A DNA stretch of 64,000 nt from Gigaspora rosea. Taxonomy: Eukaryota; Glomeromycota; Glomeromycetes; Diversisporales; Gigasporaceae. Both the position numbers and the translations under genes were made by a program. The stretch is from NCBI GenBank assembly GCA_003550325.1, contig QKWP01000045.1, positions 44,828 to 108,827 on the forward strand, in the 5' to 3' direction. Each line of letters begins with the position of its first letter. The stretch's first letter is position 1. Under the pieces are notes generated by a model, which ran no database searches, was not told the DNA's origin, and was given only the letters and a program-made list of their open reading frames with translations. This document shows positions 34,960-46,872 of this stretch, one piece after another.

Positions 34960-36310
34960 ATATTATCTCTTTTTTTTTAGGCTTCTTCAGAATTGTTATA
35001 AAAAAAATTTCACTAAATTTAGTTAGGCATTTGCTAAAATATCTTTACTCAAAAAATTTGTATGGTTTTATTTTTTAATCATGTCAGATTTTTTAAAAGT
35101 TTAAATGAGAATATCTAACCAAATTTAATGAATTTTTTTTATTTGAATTCTACAAATTCAAATAAAAAATTTTTTATTAAATTTTAGGCACTCACCAAGA
35201 CATCTTCGTTCAAAGTTTTAAGAATTTTGGCGCAGCTTGTCGATATACAAATTGTTTTTAAACTTTGAGTAGATATCTTAGTAAATACCTAACCAAATTT
35301 GAAGAATTTTTTTTATTTGAATTATATGAAACAGTAAAATTTAATTAAAAAATTTTTTATCAAATTTGGTTAGGTATTTGCTAAGATAACTTCATTAAAA
35401 GTTTTAAGAATTTTGGTGCAACTTGATACAAATTTTTTTTAAAATTTTGAGCGAAGATATCTCAGCAAGTACCTGACCAAATTGATAAAAATTTTTTATT
35501 TGAACTATATGAATCCGCAAAATTCAAATAAAAAATTTTTATCACTTGCTGATATATCTTCATTCAAAGGTTTAAGAATTTTGATGCAGCTTGTTGATAT
35601 ACAAATTTTTTTAAAATTGCAAGCATATGACCAAATTTGATCTTTTTTTTTATTTGAATTATACAAATCCGTAGAGTTCAAATAAAAAAATTTTTATTAA
35701 ATTTAGTTTGGCACTTGCCAAGATATTCGTTCAAATTTTTAAGAATTTTGGCACAGCTTGTTGATATAAAAATTTTTTTAAACTTGAGTGAAAATATCTC
35801 AGCAAGCACCTGACCAAATTTGATTCAAATTATACGAATCCGTAGAATTCAAATAAAAAAATTTTATTGAATTTGGTTGGGTACTTGCTAAGATATTTTC
35901 ATTCAAAGTTTTAAAAATTTTGTCGCAACTTGTTGATATACAAATTTTTTTTAAACTTCGAGCAAAGATATCTCGGCAAGTACCTAACCAAATTCAATAA
36001 AAATTTTTTTATTTGAATTATACAAATCTGTAAATTCAAATAAAAAAAATTTATTAAATTTGGTTTGATACTTACTGAGATATCTTCATTCAACATTTTA
36101 AGAGTTTTGGCGTAACTTGTATTTTTTTAATAAATGAGGTTTTTTTAAAACTTTGAGTGAAGATATCTCAGCAAGTATCTAACCAAATTCGAAAAGAATT
36201 TTTTTATTTGAATTCTACAAACTTGTAGAATTCAAATAAAAAAATTTCATTGGGCTTGGATAGATACTTATTGAGATATCTTCGTTTATAGAGTTAAGAA
36301 TTTTGAATAT
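34960..36310. repeat. ~185-bp satellite-like tandem repeat with internal palindromes
   Basis: About seven diverged units recur, each with 'aattcaaataaaaaattttt', 'ttggttaggtacttgctaagatatcttcattcaaagtttt' and 'aagaattttggcgcaacttgttgatatacaaa' words. The inverse forms 'tttatttgaatt' and 'tatctcagcaagtacc' occur in the same unit. The repeat folds on itself. No gene. Confidence 0.75.
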
Positions 36311-36692
36311 TTTGTTTTAACTATACATGAGGACGAAATTATTTCGGGTTCTAAACCCGAAATTAGAATTCGAAGACGAAATTGTTTTTGACCTATTTTA
36401 CTTGAAAGACAAAATTATTTGATACTTTTTTTGAATAGACGAAATTATAAGGAACATATCTATATAAATTTTATTTGCTCTTCCTTATAAAAAATTTTAA
36501 TTTTCTCTAATGAAGACGAAATAGGCCTTTTTCAAAAATCAATTTCGGTGGCATCACTAGTTTTAACCAATCATCATTAGATGACACAGAATAAGCTTTT
36601 GTACCCTGGTATAGGATAAAGTGCCTATACCCCAGGTACAGAATAAGGATGCTCTTTTTATGGGGGAGCTAGAGATGTTCTACGAGTACATA

Positions 36693-36890
36693 CAAGTCAC
36701 TCTCGTTATAGTGAACTCTCAATATAGTGAAGACTAATTAAAATCTCGATATAGTGAAGTTAAGCTCAAATCTAGTTTATATAAAATTCTATCGATATAG
36801 TAAATTTACTAATAAAACTCTTGATATAATGAATTTTTTAAAAATTTTTATTAATGGAATGGATCACTTTACTATAATAAGAGTGACTTG
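36693..36890. mobile_element. Pogo/Tc1-mariner-like MITE
   Basis: The ends CAAGTCACTCTCGTTATAGT and its inverse '...ACTATAATAAGAGTGACTTG' are flanked by TA on both sides. Internal 'ctcgatatagtgaa' words repeat. It is 198 bp. The 108-codon frame at 36754-37080 begins inside it and is not a gene. Confidence 0.75.
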
Positions 36891-37605
36891 TACCAAATCA
36901 CATGATTTTGTACATACCTTATATTATGTGACACATACATTCACTAATAATATATTGATTATATCGATATGCAGGGTGAATAAATTGATGCAAATAAATT
37001 ATATTTTATATGGCAATTTAGGTAACAATGTATGCCAAAAACTCTACTTTTCTAATAAGATATTAGTTTTTTATATGTGAATTGTAGAAGCCTAAGACAT
37101 TTTATTTAAAGGATTGAAACTGCAGATATGAGAAGTAATGTTCAGTATTAATATATAGGAAACTTCAATTCATTCAGTCTCTAATTATACTATGCATTTT
37201 AAATTTTCTTTTTGCAAATATTTGTATTCTTTTTCATATTCCTTCTCAAAACGAGCTATTCTTTCTAAAAAAAAGGTTTTCTACATAATACAGTTTTTAG
37301 AACATATTTTTTTCAACTATTTACAATAGGTGTAACAGGTATTTTTGGTTTGAGTTTTGCAGCTATAAAATTTGCCTTTCACAAATATAAATGAAGGTAA
37401 TTGATATATTTTAATTTAGTGATATGTTATTAGAAAGAAATGTAAGAAAAAGGTATTTACTGAAATAGTGAACAGGTCATTGAAAGGTGGTGGCAGTGAT
37501 ATATCCAAAGGAGGGCATAGATATTTAATAGTCCTTATCACAAGAGCCAGCTTCCATTGTACCATAAATAATATCTTGTTATACTCCCTTTTTTTCTAAA
37601 AATAG

Positions 37606-38960
37606 CTAAATATAATGAAACTTGTGAGTGTAAAGTTCTTTATAGATAAGCTTTCTAACTTCTGGCCAATAGTCTTTAGGTTTTCCAATCAAAATAGCAA
37701 CAGCACAAAAACCACAATTACTATCCCCTTCCACATAAATATATAATAAAAAATGTTTATTCATAAATTTTGGAATATTTGTCTCAAATTGTTTAGAATT
37801 CAAAAGTTGAGTAATATTTAAAATTTGTTTTAAAAGTGTATTTGATTGCTGAATGGTTTGGCTTTTTTTAAGTTTTGTTGTACTGTCCAGCATTTTTTTT
37901 TTTTTTTGCAACAATATCTTCATATTCACTTCAAAGCAATTCTTATTTAGTGCCCAAATTTGGTACTGATTTCAGTAGCAACTTAGTAGGCTCAGATAAT
38001 GGTATGTTTATTACTTCATGAATTTTTGTAATAAATTTAGTTCTAGTAATATTATCTGGCAATTGCTGAAATTTCTCCTATGTATCAACAAAAGTATTAT
38101 AAAATTCTGAGTCAATAATAGCAAATTTTGAAGGGTGTATAAGCTCTATTACATTTGGTTTTTCAAAAAGCTACTTTTTGTCAATTATTGATAAAGAAAT
38201 TGGGCCATATATCAGAATTATATGCTTGCAAGATAATTTATAATTAATTTTGTCAAGTATTCACATTCTTTAGCATTCTTATACGCAGTTGGTTTTTTTT
38301 GTAATATTTTTTTATATAGCTAATTGTCTATGTAAACACATTTTCAATAAGTTTATGGAATATAGGATTATGAAGATTGAATGAATCAATAGCTACTTTG
38401 TTTGAACCTATATGCACTGCTACTTTTAAATGCTATAAACATATTGCTTGCTCAATTGGATGGAATTCACTTTCTAAATCACTTGCTGTCTCAATTGCTT
38501 GTTTAAATGCACTATAGCATGACTCAGTTTATTCTGTAGTTAATATTTCTATATGACAGAACTACTTAGTATAGGTCAATACCCACATTTTTAAATCTTT
38601 CATTCATGTTTGAATATATGATTCAATTTTTTCAAAAGAGTGTCCTTTTTTTGTAGCTTTTTTAATAGCATTCAAAGCCTGAGAAATTTCTTCTTCTTTT
38701 TTTATAAATTGTAATACTTCAACCTTTTTCTTGAATACATTATAATCATTATCAGTTTTAAAAAGTTTGCAACAATTAACTTTAAATTTGTTCTAGAAGA
38801 TGTCACACAACATCTTATTAGTTTCTAGAAATACTTTTTCTGAAGCATTTCGTAATACCTGGTCTCTATCAGACATAAAAATATTCAATAAGCAACTATA
38901 AGAATTATAAATTCTTTTGCAAAGTGTTTGCAAGAACCATGTATATAATGCTATTTATAT
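37606..38960 (-). pseudogene. Decayed Mutator-like (MULE) transposase with C-terminal OTU-like motif
   Basis: Reading the minus strand from about 38960, short blocks match MULE transposases of these fungi: 'YTWFLQTLCKRI', 'SDRDQVLRNASEKVF' (with the second catalytic aspartate region), 'ETNKMLCDI', 'YSAFKQAIETASDLESEFHPIE' region and 'SNKVAIDSFNLHNPIFHKL'. The last frame (37606-37929) contains 'VEGDSNCGFCAVAILIGKP', an OTU cysteine-protease-like GDSNC motif, and ends 'YWPEVRKLIYKELYTHKFHY'. Blocks lie in different frames and are separated by stop codons, so this is a dead copy. Transposases of this class cut and paste DNA between inverted ends; I could not place the terminal repeats. Confidence 0.65.
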
Positions 38961-41436
38961 AGTACAAAGTTGGGCCAAAGCAATAAAACTAGGATAGTTA
39001 ATAGAGTACTTCAGATACTAATAAATATATAACTCACTCTGGAGTACTCTAAAGTGAGTTATATATTTGATTCTTGACTAGAGTGCTTCATTAACAACCA
39101 GAAATAGGAAATTCTTTTGAAAATTATTACAAGAAGAAATTAATCTTAAATAAAATCTACAATTGTACAAACAATTAAGAAATATGAATTAGTTTAAGAA
39201 ATTTAGATTTCTTTCTATTGGAAATAATTAATGCTTTTATAATAATTACACGTATACTAGATAATAAACTTGTAGATGATTCTATTTTAATTTTGAAAAA
39301 GAATCTTATACAGATTATTCAAAGCTATTCCAGTAGGCTTTAGGATCAAAGCATTAGCCTATAATAATTATTTTGTATGCTGACATTTTTAAAATCTATA
39401 AAACAAATTCTAATATTTCCTATAAAATTTCTAGATACTAAATTTTAATATAAGTCGAGTTTTTTATTTTATAGCATCTAGTATATTTTCATAATCACAA
39501 TAATCATACTTGATAATAACTAGAATATATATATATTGTTTAAATTGCATTTAAATATTATTAATTTTAAAATTGAATATATACTAAATAGTGTAATAGT
39601 TGAGTTGGAAGAGCAGTAAAATAATATAGACAATAGTGCCAATTTAAGCTCCAAATGATTATGGGATGAGGTGATAAATAGATGAAGGCAGTATGTAAAA
39701 GTATCACAATCCAAATTAATATTCAAAGGGAATTAGAATACCGGTAATCATAACAAGCTAAGTTCAATATGGGTTGGAATCATGTAAGTAATATTAAAAG
39801 ATTAATTGATAGTCTGCAGCTAAAGAGTAAAATTTTATAGTAAATATCAGCAGGCATGTGACTAGTAACCTTATATAGTAAGTGAAATGCCGTGTGCTTC
39901 AATTCTTAAAGAAAGACTCTATAGTAAATCATTGAAAAATACTCATATTTTATGATTTATCAAACTAATTTTTATGCTTTTATTACCATTAGAATTACAA
40001 AAATTAGCTCTACAACTTCAATTAAGCAACATGAAAGGGTTATTTAATAAAAAAAACTTTTATATGTAAGCAAGCTCCATTTTTATACTATAAAAAAAGC
40101 ATATGAATTTCTATTTTTGTTTATTATAAGATTTATCATTTTTTACCTCTTTAAAAATAATTTACTAATTAACCAAGCTTATTATGCAGAATTTGAGCTA
40201 TAATAAGCCAATATGAAGTTACAAATCAATTTAGTTTATTGAAATAAGTCTCATACAGTTTATTAAGGTCAAAGTCAAATTTAAAAGATAAGGAAGGGTT
40301 TTTACTTTTATTATTATCTTGCATTTTAAATTGAACATCAAACTTCTAAACCTATTTTTAACTTTATTAAATTCAAAGATCTTAAATACATTTTAATTTT
40401 CTATAGTATTTATACTATAAATTTAATGTTTATACTAAATTTAGAGTCTATACAAAAAATTTAGCATCTGTGCTATAAATTCAGCACCAGAGTAAAAAAT
40501 TTAATATTAGCACAAAATTAAATGCGCTATGCTTTTCCACTACAAAAATTCCTTTATTTGTATAACTAATTGTTTATATCTTATTTAAGAGTATACTAGC
40601 ACATGACAATATGTAAATAAAATAGTAAACAACTAAAATAAAAAAATAAAATAACAAAAAAATAAAAAATTTGAAGTTGATATTTTAATCTATTACAATA
40701 GATTCAAGTCAACTTTAAGTAAAGTTTAACCTCTCTATAATTACCAAATCTGTCACACTCTTTTTTGGTAATTGTATAGAGATGTAACTATAAATAAAAT
40801 ATCTTGTCATAGTTACATAGCAAAAGACCATATTTGAAATAATTAAAAATTTAAAATGTTTAATAGTGAATAACTCTTGATCCTGTGGCCCAATAAGAAT
40901 AAAACAACTACCAGATTATTTGACTCAATGAGATAATATAAAGAGTCCAAAATCATCCAAATCTAATTACAAAATGCTAAGATTTTTAAGGATTTTTCAC
41001 TTAGATGTTTAAATTTAATCAATTCTTAAACATGTAAAGTGATATAAATTCTTAAAGATCTCAGGAGTGTGATTCAATTTTAACAATCTTAGGCTTATTA
41101 GAATTATCATATTGAGATGAACATTTTGATGTTTGTTTTAGACCACTGCATTAAAAGTTATTTGTGTCAGACTTTTAAGAATTTTTAATAGAATATTTTA
41201 CTGTTTTAAATAAACATGAATATGAATATTGGCAATTAAATTTTATAATCTATATTTAGTCAAAATTGGTAACTAATATGAGGTTTATTATTAATAAAAT
41301 AGATAAAAAATTCAAAATATTTGGTGATAATAATTATAAGTGATATGTAACTATAATAAGGTTTTTTACTATATTTTAAGTTCATTGTACAATATTGGGT
41401 ACTTATATAGAGATGTGACTATCTTGGTGTCCTATT
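38961..41436. other. A+T-rich stretch, no gene seen
   Basis: No open frame with family features. A small 'taacctctctataattacc...ggtaattgtatagag' hairpin at about 40727-40785 looks like a decayed pogo-type MITE. A diverged relative of the 'cctctcaatgagagg' foldback can be traced at about 40870-41165. Confidence 0.5.
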
Positions 41437-41675
41437 ATTTCACCAACAATCACTTTACTAACATAACATTTCACTAACAAATATTCACTAACAAGTTCAT
41501 TTTACTGACAGTTTGTTTCACAAAAGCTATTTTACTAATGAGTTTTTTTTAAAAAGCATACTAACTTTAGCCCTAATTTTATCTAATTCTACTCTGATCC
41601 TAACAACAATAACCAGAATTACTTTGTTAGTAAAATGAGCTTTGGTGGAAGAAACTATCAGTAAAATGATAAGTG
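41437..41675. mobile_element. Foldback element of 'ttcactaacaa' family
   Basis: 'ttcattttactgacagtttgtttcac...agctattttactaa' is mirrored by 'ttagtaaaatgagctttggtgg...aaactatcagtaaaatga'. The left side has tandem 'tttcactaacaa' words. Confidence 0.5.
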
Positions 41676-42418
41676 TATTTAGAATTATCTTAAAAAATTT
41701 ATTATGATTTCATTCTGGAATACAATACTTATACTCTAACCTTATTTTAACTAAGAAATTTCAAATCCATATAAATTTTATTTCTATTTACAATATATAT
41801 AACTTTTATATGCATTCTGACTTATATAAATATTATTAATTATCTAACTTTTACATATTTTTATAGTATTGGAATTAGATTTTTAGGGAAATTATTTTTC
41901 AGATCCGAAACATTTTGTCCAGAGTAATTTTAATTTTACTTTATAAGTCCAAAACCCTCTGAAACTAGTTTTGCCCAATTTGATCTGCAAATAATTTACA
42001 AATTCAGTTTTCACCTAAAACACTAATTGGAATACTTTCCAAAAAAAAAGTAGATGTCTAAAACAGTATCTGGCCATATTTTTTTTTACTATTTAATCAA
42101 AGTTTAATTGGAAGTTAGAAATAGGGCATTTCGTGTAGTAAAATTTCCTTTTAATGTATCTTATTAATATCTCCAGTTTTATAAAAACTCAATATACAGA
42201 AATGCATATATAAATACGAAATTGTATGCATGTAAGTACAGGTTTCATAATCACTGCATAGAACTGCACAAAAACTAATCATCCAAAAAAATTAATATAT
42301 ATTATCAAATAAAAAATTAAAATCTGTGTACTATTATGCATAGTATTATATCCATATATTGATATGTATATATAATCCGATTTTTGGAATTTATAAAAAA
42401 TGTTTATTTTTTAAAAAC

Positions 42419-42762
42419 TTTAAAGCTAAATAATTTTTGATCTACTGGTCTATTTTAAAATGATTTTACTACCAAACTGTTCGTCTCTTTAAAATGATTC
42501 CAATGAGCTAAAATTCATAAAAATCCAATTACAGGGTCATAAGAAAATGTGCTATCAAATAGGTGACGCACCTGAAATTGGTTTAACATAGAACAAACCA
42601 ATTTCAGGTGCGTCACCTATTTGATGGTGCATTTTCTCATGACCCTGTGATTGGATTTTTATGATTTTGGGCTTGTTGAAATTATCTCAAAGAGATGAAT
42701 ATTTTAGTAATAAAATCATTTAAAATAAACCAGTAGATCAAAAACCATATAGCTTTAAATTT
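42419..42762. mobile_element. Palindromic MITE, copy 1
   Basis: Nearly the whole element is a hairpin. Its core is 'aaataggtgacgcacctgaaattggttt' facing its complement, and its outer arms are 'gatctactggtctattttaaaatgatttta' facing their complement. A second copy is at 59415-59745. Confidence 0.85.
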
Positions 42763-42865
42763 TTAAAAAAACAAGCTTTTTTTATAAATTCCAAAAATTG
42801 GAGCATATGATTAATTTTAATAATCATATAATTTTATACACTAATATACACAATCATTAAGATTA

Positions 42866-43220
42866 CCAGGAACATAGTACAAAGTATGAAGTGTATGGTT
42901 AACAGGCAACTATCTGTGTACGATTTCTTGAATCTTATTGGCTGGCGTATTCAAATCAATCATTTGATGTATATTGATATCACGTATATAAACAAGTATA
43001 ACTGGGTTTTGTTTAATGTCATATGAAGCATTTTTTGTGTAATTCGTTTTGATAAATTTGTGGCTGTGCGCATCTTCTAAAAATATTTGTTCTGCATGAA
43101 TTTTGAAATCTATGCTATAAATCTTTATTTTTTTAGCTTGCTATAGTTAATTTATATATACCAGGAACGTAATATGAAGTACGAAGTGTATGGTTTACAG
43201 GCAACTATCTGTGTGCAAAA
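42866..43220. repeat. Pair of direct 'accaggaac...gaagtgtatgg.taacaggcaactatctgtgt' repeats
   Basis: Two ~60-bp copies lie at about 42866-42925 and 43159-43220. They share the 'taccaggaac' word with the tandem units at 28255-28375. They may be ends of a small element or two related insertions. Confidence 0.6.
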
Positions 43221-43940
43221 TCTTGCATATGATTGAATAGCATGGTCACATGGTCAAATTGATTATGTTGTACTTTTCGTTAGCTTTTACGTAATCGTTA
43301 GGCTGGTCATACATTGCCAGATTCTGCTCAATAAAACAAAGACAGATGCATCTGTCTGAATTAGTATGTTGATTTAGAACTGTTTGAATTTGCGTTATAA
43401 AATATTACAGGTTTTATGCAAATCTTTACATGAACTTTTCTGGTTAGTTAGAATTTTATAAAGCTGTGGCAGTGCATGGCTTCTAAATTTAAAATATACC
43501 TGTTATACCTTACTGCCTTTGGCAATCAATTTATAAGTAAAAAAAGATGCAGTATGATTGTTAATGATCTATTTTTGTATTTGAAAAAAAAGGTATAGTG
43601 AGATTTACGTACAGTATGGAATCATCCAGGGTAGTGATTTGGGCGATAAAAATCTTGGCTGGGAAAAAATGCTCAGGCAGTCAACCGAGCCGGCCTTTTT
43701 GCTAGCAAATTATCCTACAGTAATCAGAATTAACCACTATATTTGTAAAAAATATTAGGCAGTTCCTTACCATTCAGTTATACCGAATTGTCTGAACGTT
43801 TAGTTTGGTTTAACCAGATTTGAAATCAATTATAAATCAAAAATATATAATTACCAGAACTAATTCATTTATTTAATAAATTAAATTGGTTTAGTATCCC
43901 GTATAAAAACTGTTCCATAGTTTTGGCCGAATTATATTAG

Positions 43941-44091
43941 GGCAGTGTCATTAATCACCTGATTATTTTTTATCAGAGGCCTACCCCCTCCCTCTTTCTT
44001 AATATATAAATAGTCAGGTTCTTATATATAATTTTAACTTTTTTTACCCCCTTCCCCCCTAAAAAATCACCTGATTTTTGTTACTCCCCTT
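43941..44091. mobile_element. ~150-bp MITE, copy 1
   Basis: It runs from 'gggcagtgtcattaatcacctg' to 'gatttttgttactcccct'. A near-identical copy in the opposite orientation is at 55596-55744. The flanks here both read 'aattatattaggg', which may be part of the target or of an older element. Confidence 0.75.
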
Positions 44092-44351
44092 AGCCAAAAT
44101 TATATTAGGGCCAATGGATTACAACTATTTTCAAAAGATGTGGAATACGTTTTTCATATATCTATGTGGGGATCAAAGGATTTTGAAATTCCAATTAGTA
44201 AAAATTAAAGATCCAATTAGATCGGATCTTTAAGACTTTGGGAAACAGAAAAATATCGTGAGTTCCCCATGGTGTGGTGATCTGTATATTTTCACAACTT
44301 TTTGAAAACAGCTATAAACAGTTAACACAGATAAACAGTCAAACAGTTAGC

Positions 44352-44975
44352 CCTATAAGAAAGGTGGTACAGGTTGTGGTATGGGTTGGTGTCGGGAATG
44401 CTCAAAATGGCACGGATCTTGTGGCACATACAGGAACGTATTATGGAGTGGCTCAGTAAAAATGGCACGGACATTACGACAAAGAGTGGCACATAATATA
44501 AATGGCATGCTTAGATGACACGTATGTGTACGTTATAACGTGTTGGCTTGTAATACATATTGGCTTGTTTTGTGGAACAGTAAAGGAATTTTTTTAAAAA
44601 AGAGCGATATCTCATGATTCACTGATAAAGCTTCCCTGTGTGCAAAATTTTGCTTCATTTGCAGTTAGCTTACTCATATTATATTGATTACTTATGTAAA
44701 TTTATGTTTTAATAGTTAATACACATCGTTATCGTAGTAGAACATGAATTTATATTCATTACCCGTGCCAAATCCCATGCCAATTCAACTAGTAAACTGT
44801 TGCAAAACCTGAGCCATTTACGGTCTAATTGGCACGGGCATACAGTCCTACACTGTTCACAGAATCCGTATCAATTCGGACTATACCTGTACAAATCCGG
44901 ATCTTAGCCCGTGCCACAAATACCTGTGCCTATACAACGCAACCCATGCTGATCCGGTCTGATTTTCTTATAGAG
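44352..44975. mobile_element. Diverged element with 'ctataagaaa' inverted ends
   Basis: The left end 'ccctataagaaaggtgg' and right end 'ttttcttatagagtagg' are inverted. The interior carries repeated 'gtggcac/gtgccac' and 'ggcacggatc' words on both strands. Class uncertain. Confidence 0.35.
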
Positions 44976-45895
44976 TAGGTGGTTTCAATCTCTACTATCT
45001 AGTGGTCATACCCAGTTAACATTAACCCGAAAGGTTAAGCCTTTAATAAAATCTAATAACTAGTTTTATACCCTATCGAATAAGAGTGTAACAGTTATAT
45101 CCGGATATAACCTCTATAAAAAAAATACGCGTTGTGTAATTTTTTATAATGATTACCTGAACTTTTAATTTATTTATTGATAATTATAAAAATTATTATA
45201 AACTTCCACAAAAGCACTTTGCCTTTTGCACTTATATTATTTATATGCTACATTATGAATAACATCATACATTTAATTTTTGTGCAATAAAGTCTAATTC
45301 AGAGCATTTGCTCAGGTCTTATAAGGAGAATTTCAATCACACTGTAATTAACAGTTTCTTCTTACTTCACCAACAATTATTTCACTGACAGTGACATCAG
45401 TGAAGCAAGAAATATTCACATTTGTTTAGCACATTGATTAAATGAAACTAGTTGCATTTTTTTTATTTGGAAATTATTCTTATCTATCTCATGATTAATA
45501 TATCTGATATAAATATCATATGAATGATGCCAGGGAAAAATCAGACTTCAATTATATAGGTTTTATATAATTGAAACCTTGTATTTCCTTGGCATCGCTC
45601 ATATATGATTATATCTTAAATATTAATCCGTTAACCAATTTTATAACCTGATTATCCAGGTGGTCTAGTGGTTAGCCAGTTATTATATCTTAGGGTATGA
45701 CCACTAGTACTATTAAATCAAATCTTATCTATTAAACCTATTAATTGTAGCTAATTGAATCAATCAAATATTATCTAGCCGATTATTAATATAGAAGTAT
45801 TTGAAATTGTGATGTTTCTAAAAATTGCCACTACTTAGCAAATTTTGTAATTTTCTTAAAATAATAATTAACTAGGTAAATCTTATGTAGAGCCT
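44976..45895. other. Non-coding A+T-rich stretch
   Basis: No gene seen. 'aatatcatatgaatgatgccagggaaa' near 45508 is partly mirrored by 'tttccttggcatcgctcatatatgatta' near 45588, so another small foldback element is likely at about 45500-45620. Confidence 0.45.
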
Positions 45896-46135
45896 CTTAT
45901 TCGTATTCGTTATTCGAATAATAGTCGCATTCGGCAAATATTTGAATAACATTTAAATGTTTCGAATAATTATTCGGCAAATAATACGAATAAATAAACT
46001 TTATTCGAATAAGTTATATTTATTTGAATAAGTGTAACATATTCGAATAAGTGTAACTTATTCGAATAAGTAGAACTTATTCGAATAAATATAACTTATT
46101 CGAATAATAATAATTATTATTCAAATAAATCTAAA
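45896..46135. repeat. Palindromic 'ttattcgaataa' tandem array
   Basis: About ten 'attcgaataa' palindromes recur at ~20-bp spacing with 'gtgtaac' or 'gtagaac' linkers. The array ends about 100 bp before the left end of the Polinton. Confidence 0.8.
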
Positions 46136-46241
46136 TTTTAATACGATCGTTTATTTTTATTTTTAACATGTGCTTCTGTACTTACCTTAAAATATTTGTA
46201 GTTAAAATTATCATCTCGACAAGCTTCCTACCTACATATGT

Positions 46242-46853
46242 AGTAGGGATAATAGAAGGGTTCTGGGACACTTTTTTGGTACCCTCATATAAATGATGCC
46301 TAAAAATTGTTTTAATCGTCATCCTGCTATATTTTATATCAATTTTATACACCTTAGCCTGGGTACCAAAAATTATATAGCTAGAACTCACTATTTTTAT
46401 ATTTTATAAGCAAATTGGATAACGACAAACAAATGATTGCATTGTCACACCTGATATCATATACTATTCACCTATATATAAATCAAGGTACCAAAAATTA
46501 TTGCGAAGCAATGACCCTTTGGGTCTAAGTATCTATTTTTCTTTTATAATACTTTTGATAATGTTTACCAACATAATAGCTTCTAATATGATCTGGACAT
46601 CGTCTACTTTCAGAACGAGTAGGTTTACCACAATCAGTACAAGAAAAGCGTTTGATTGCATTTTTATGAAGCCAACATCCTTTAGGATTCATATATAATC
46701 GACTGCATATTGCTCCAGTATATAAAAGGAAATCACATATATATTCACCTAACTGCATTTTTATATATGCTTAGTACATATTAATTTTCAAATTGAACAA
46801 AAATATTTTATAAGTAACGGATAAGGAATTTTGTACCAGCACCCATATACAAA
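46242..46853 (+). repeat. Left terminal inverted repeat of the Polinton
   Basis: Complementary to 58473-59084 over about 612 bp with few mismatches. The outer end reads AGTAGGGATAATAGAAGGGT and the inner end is near 'acccatatacaaa'. It contains a small Cys-rich open frame on the minus strand (46525-46758). Confidence 0.85.
46525..46758 (-). CDS. Small Cys-rich open frame in the left Polinton end repeat
   Basis: 77 residues with 'RFSCTDCGKPTRSESRRCPD', a possible zinc-binding knuckle, and a basic C-terminus ('YQKYYKRK'). The same protein is encoded, slightly changed, in the right end repeat. It is read towards the element end. The frame looks whole; function unknown. Confidence 0.45.
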   Translation of the reverse strand: MQLGEYICDFLLYTGAICSRLYMNPKGCWLHKNAIKRFSCTDCGKPTRSESRRCPDHIRSYYVGKHYQKYYKRKIDT

Positions 46854-46872
46854 TTTATACTATTATTTTACT

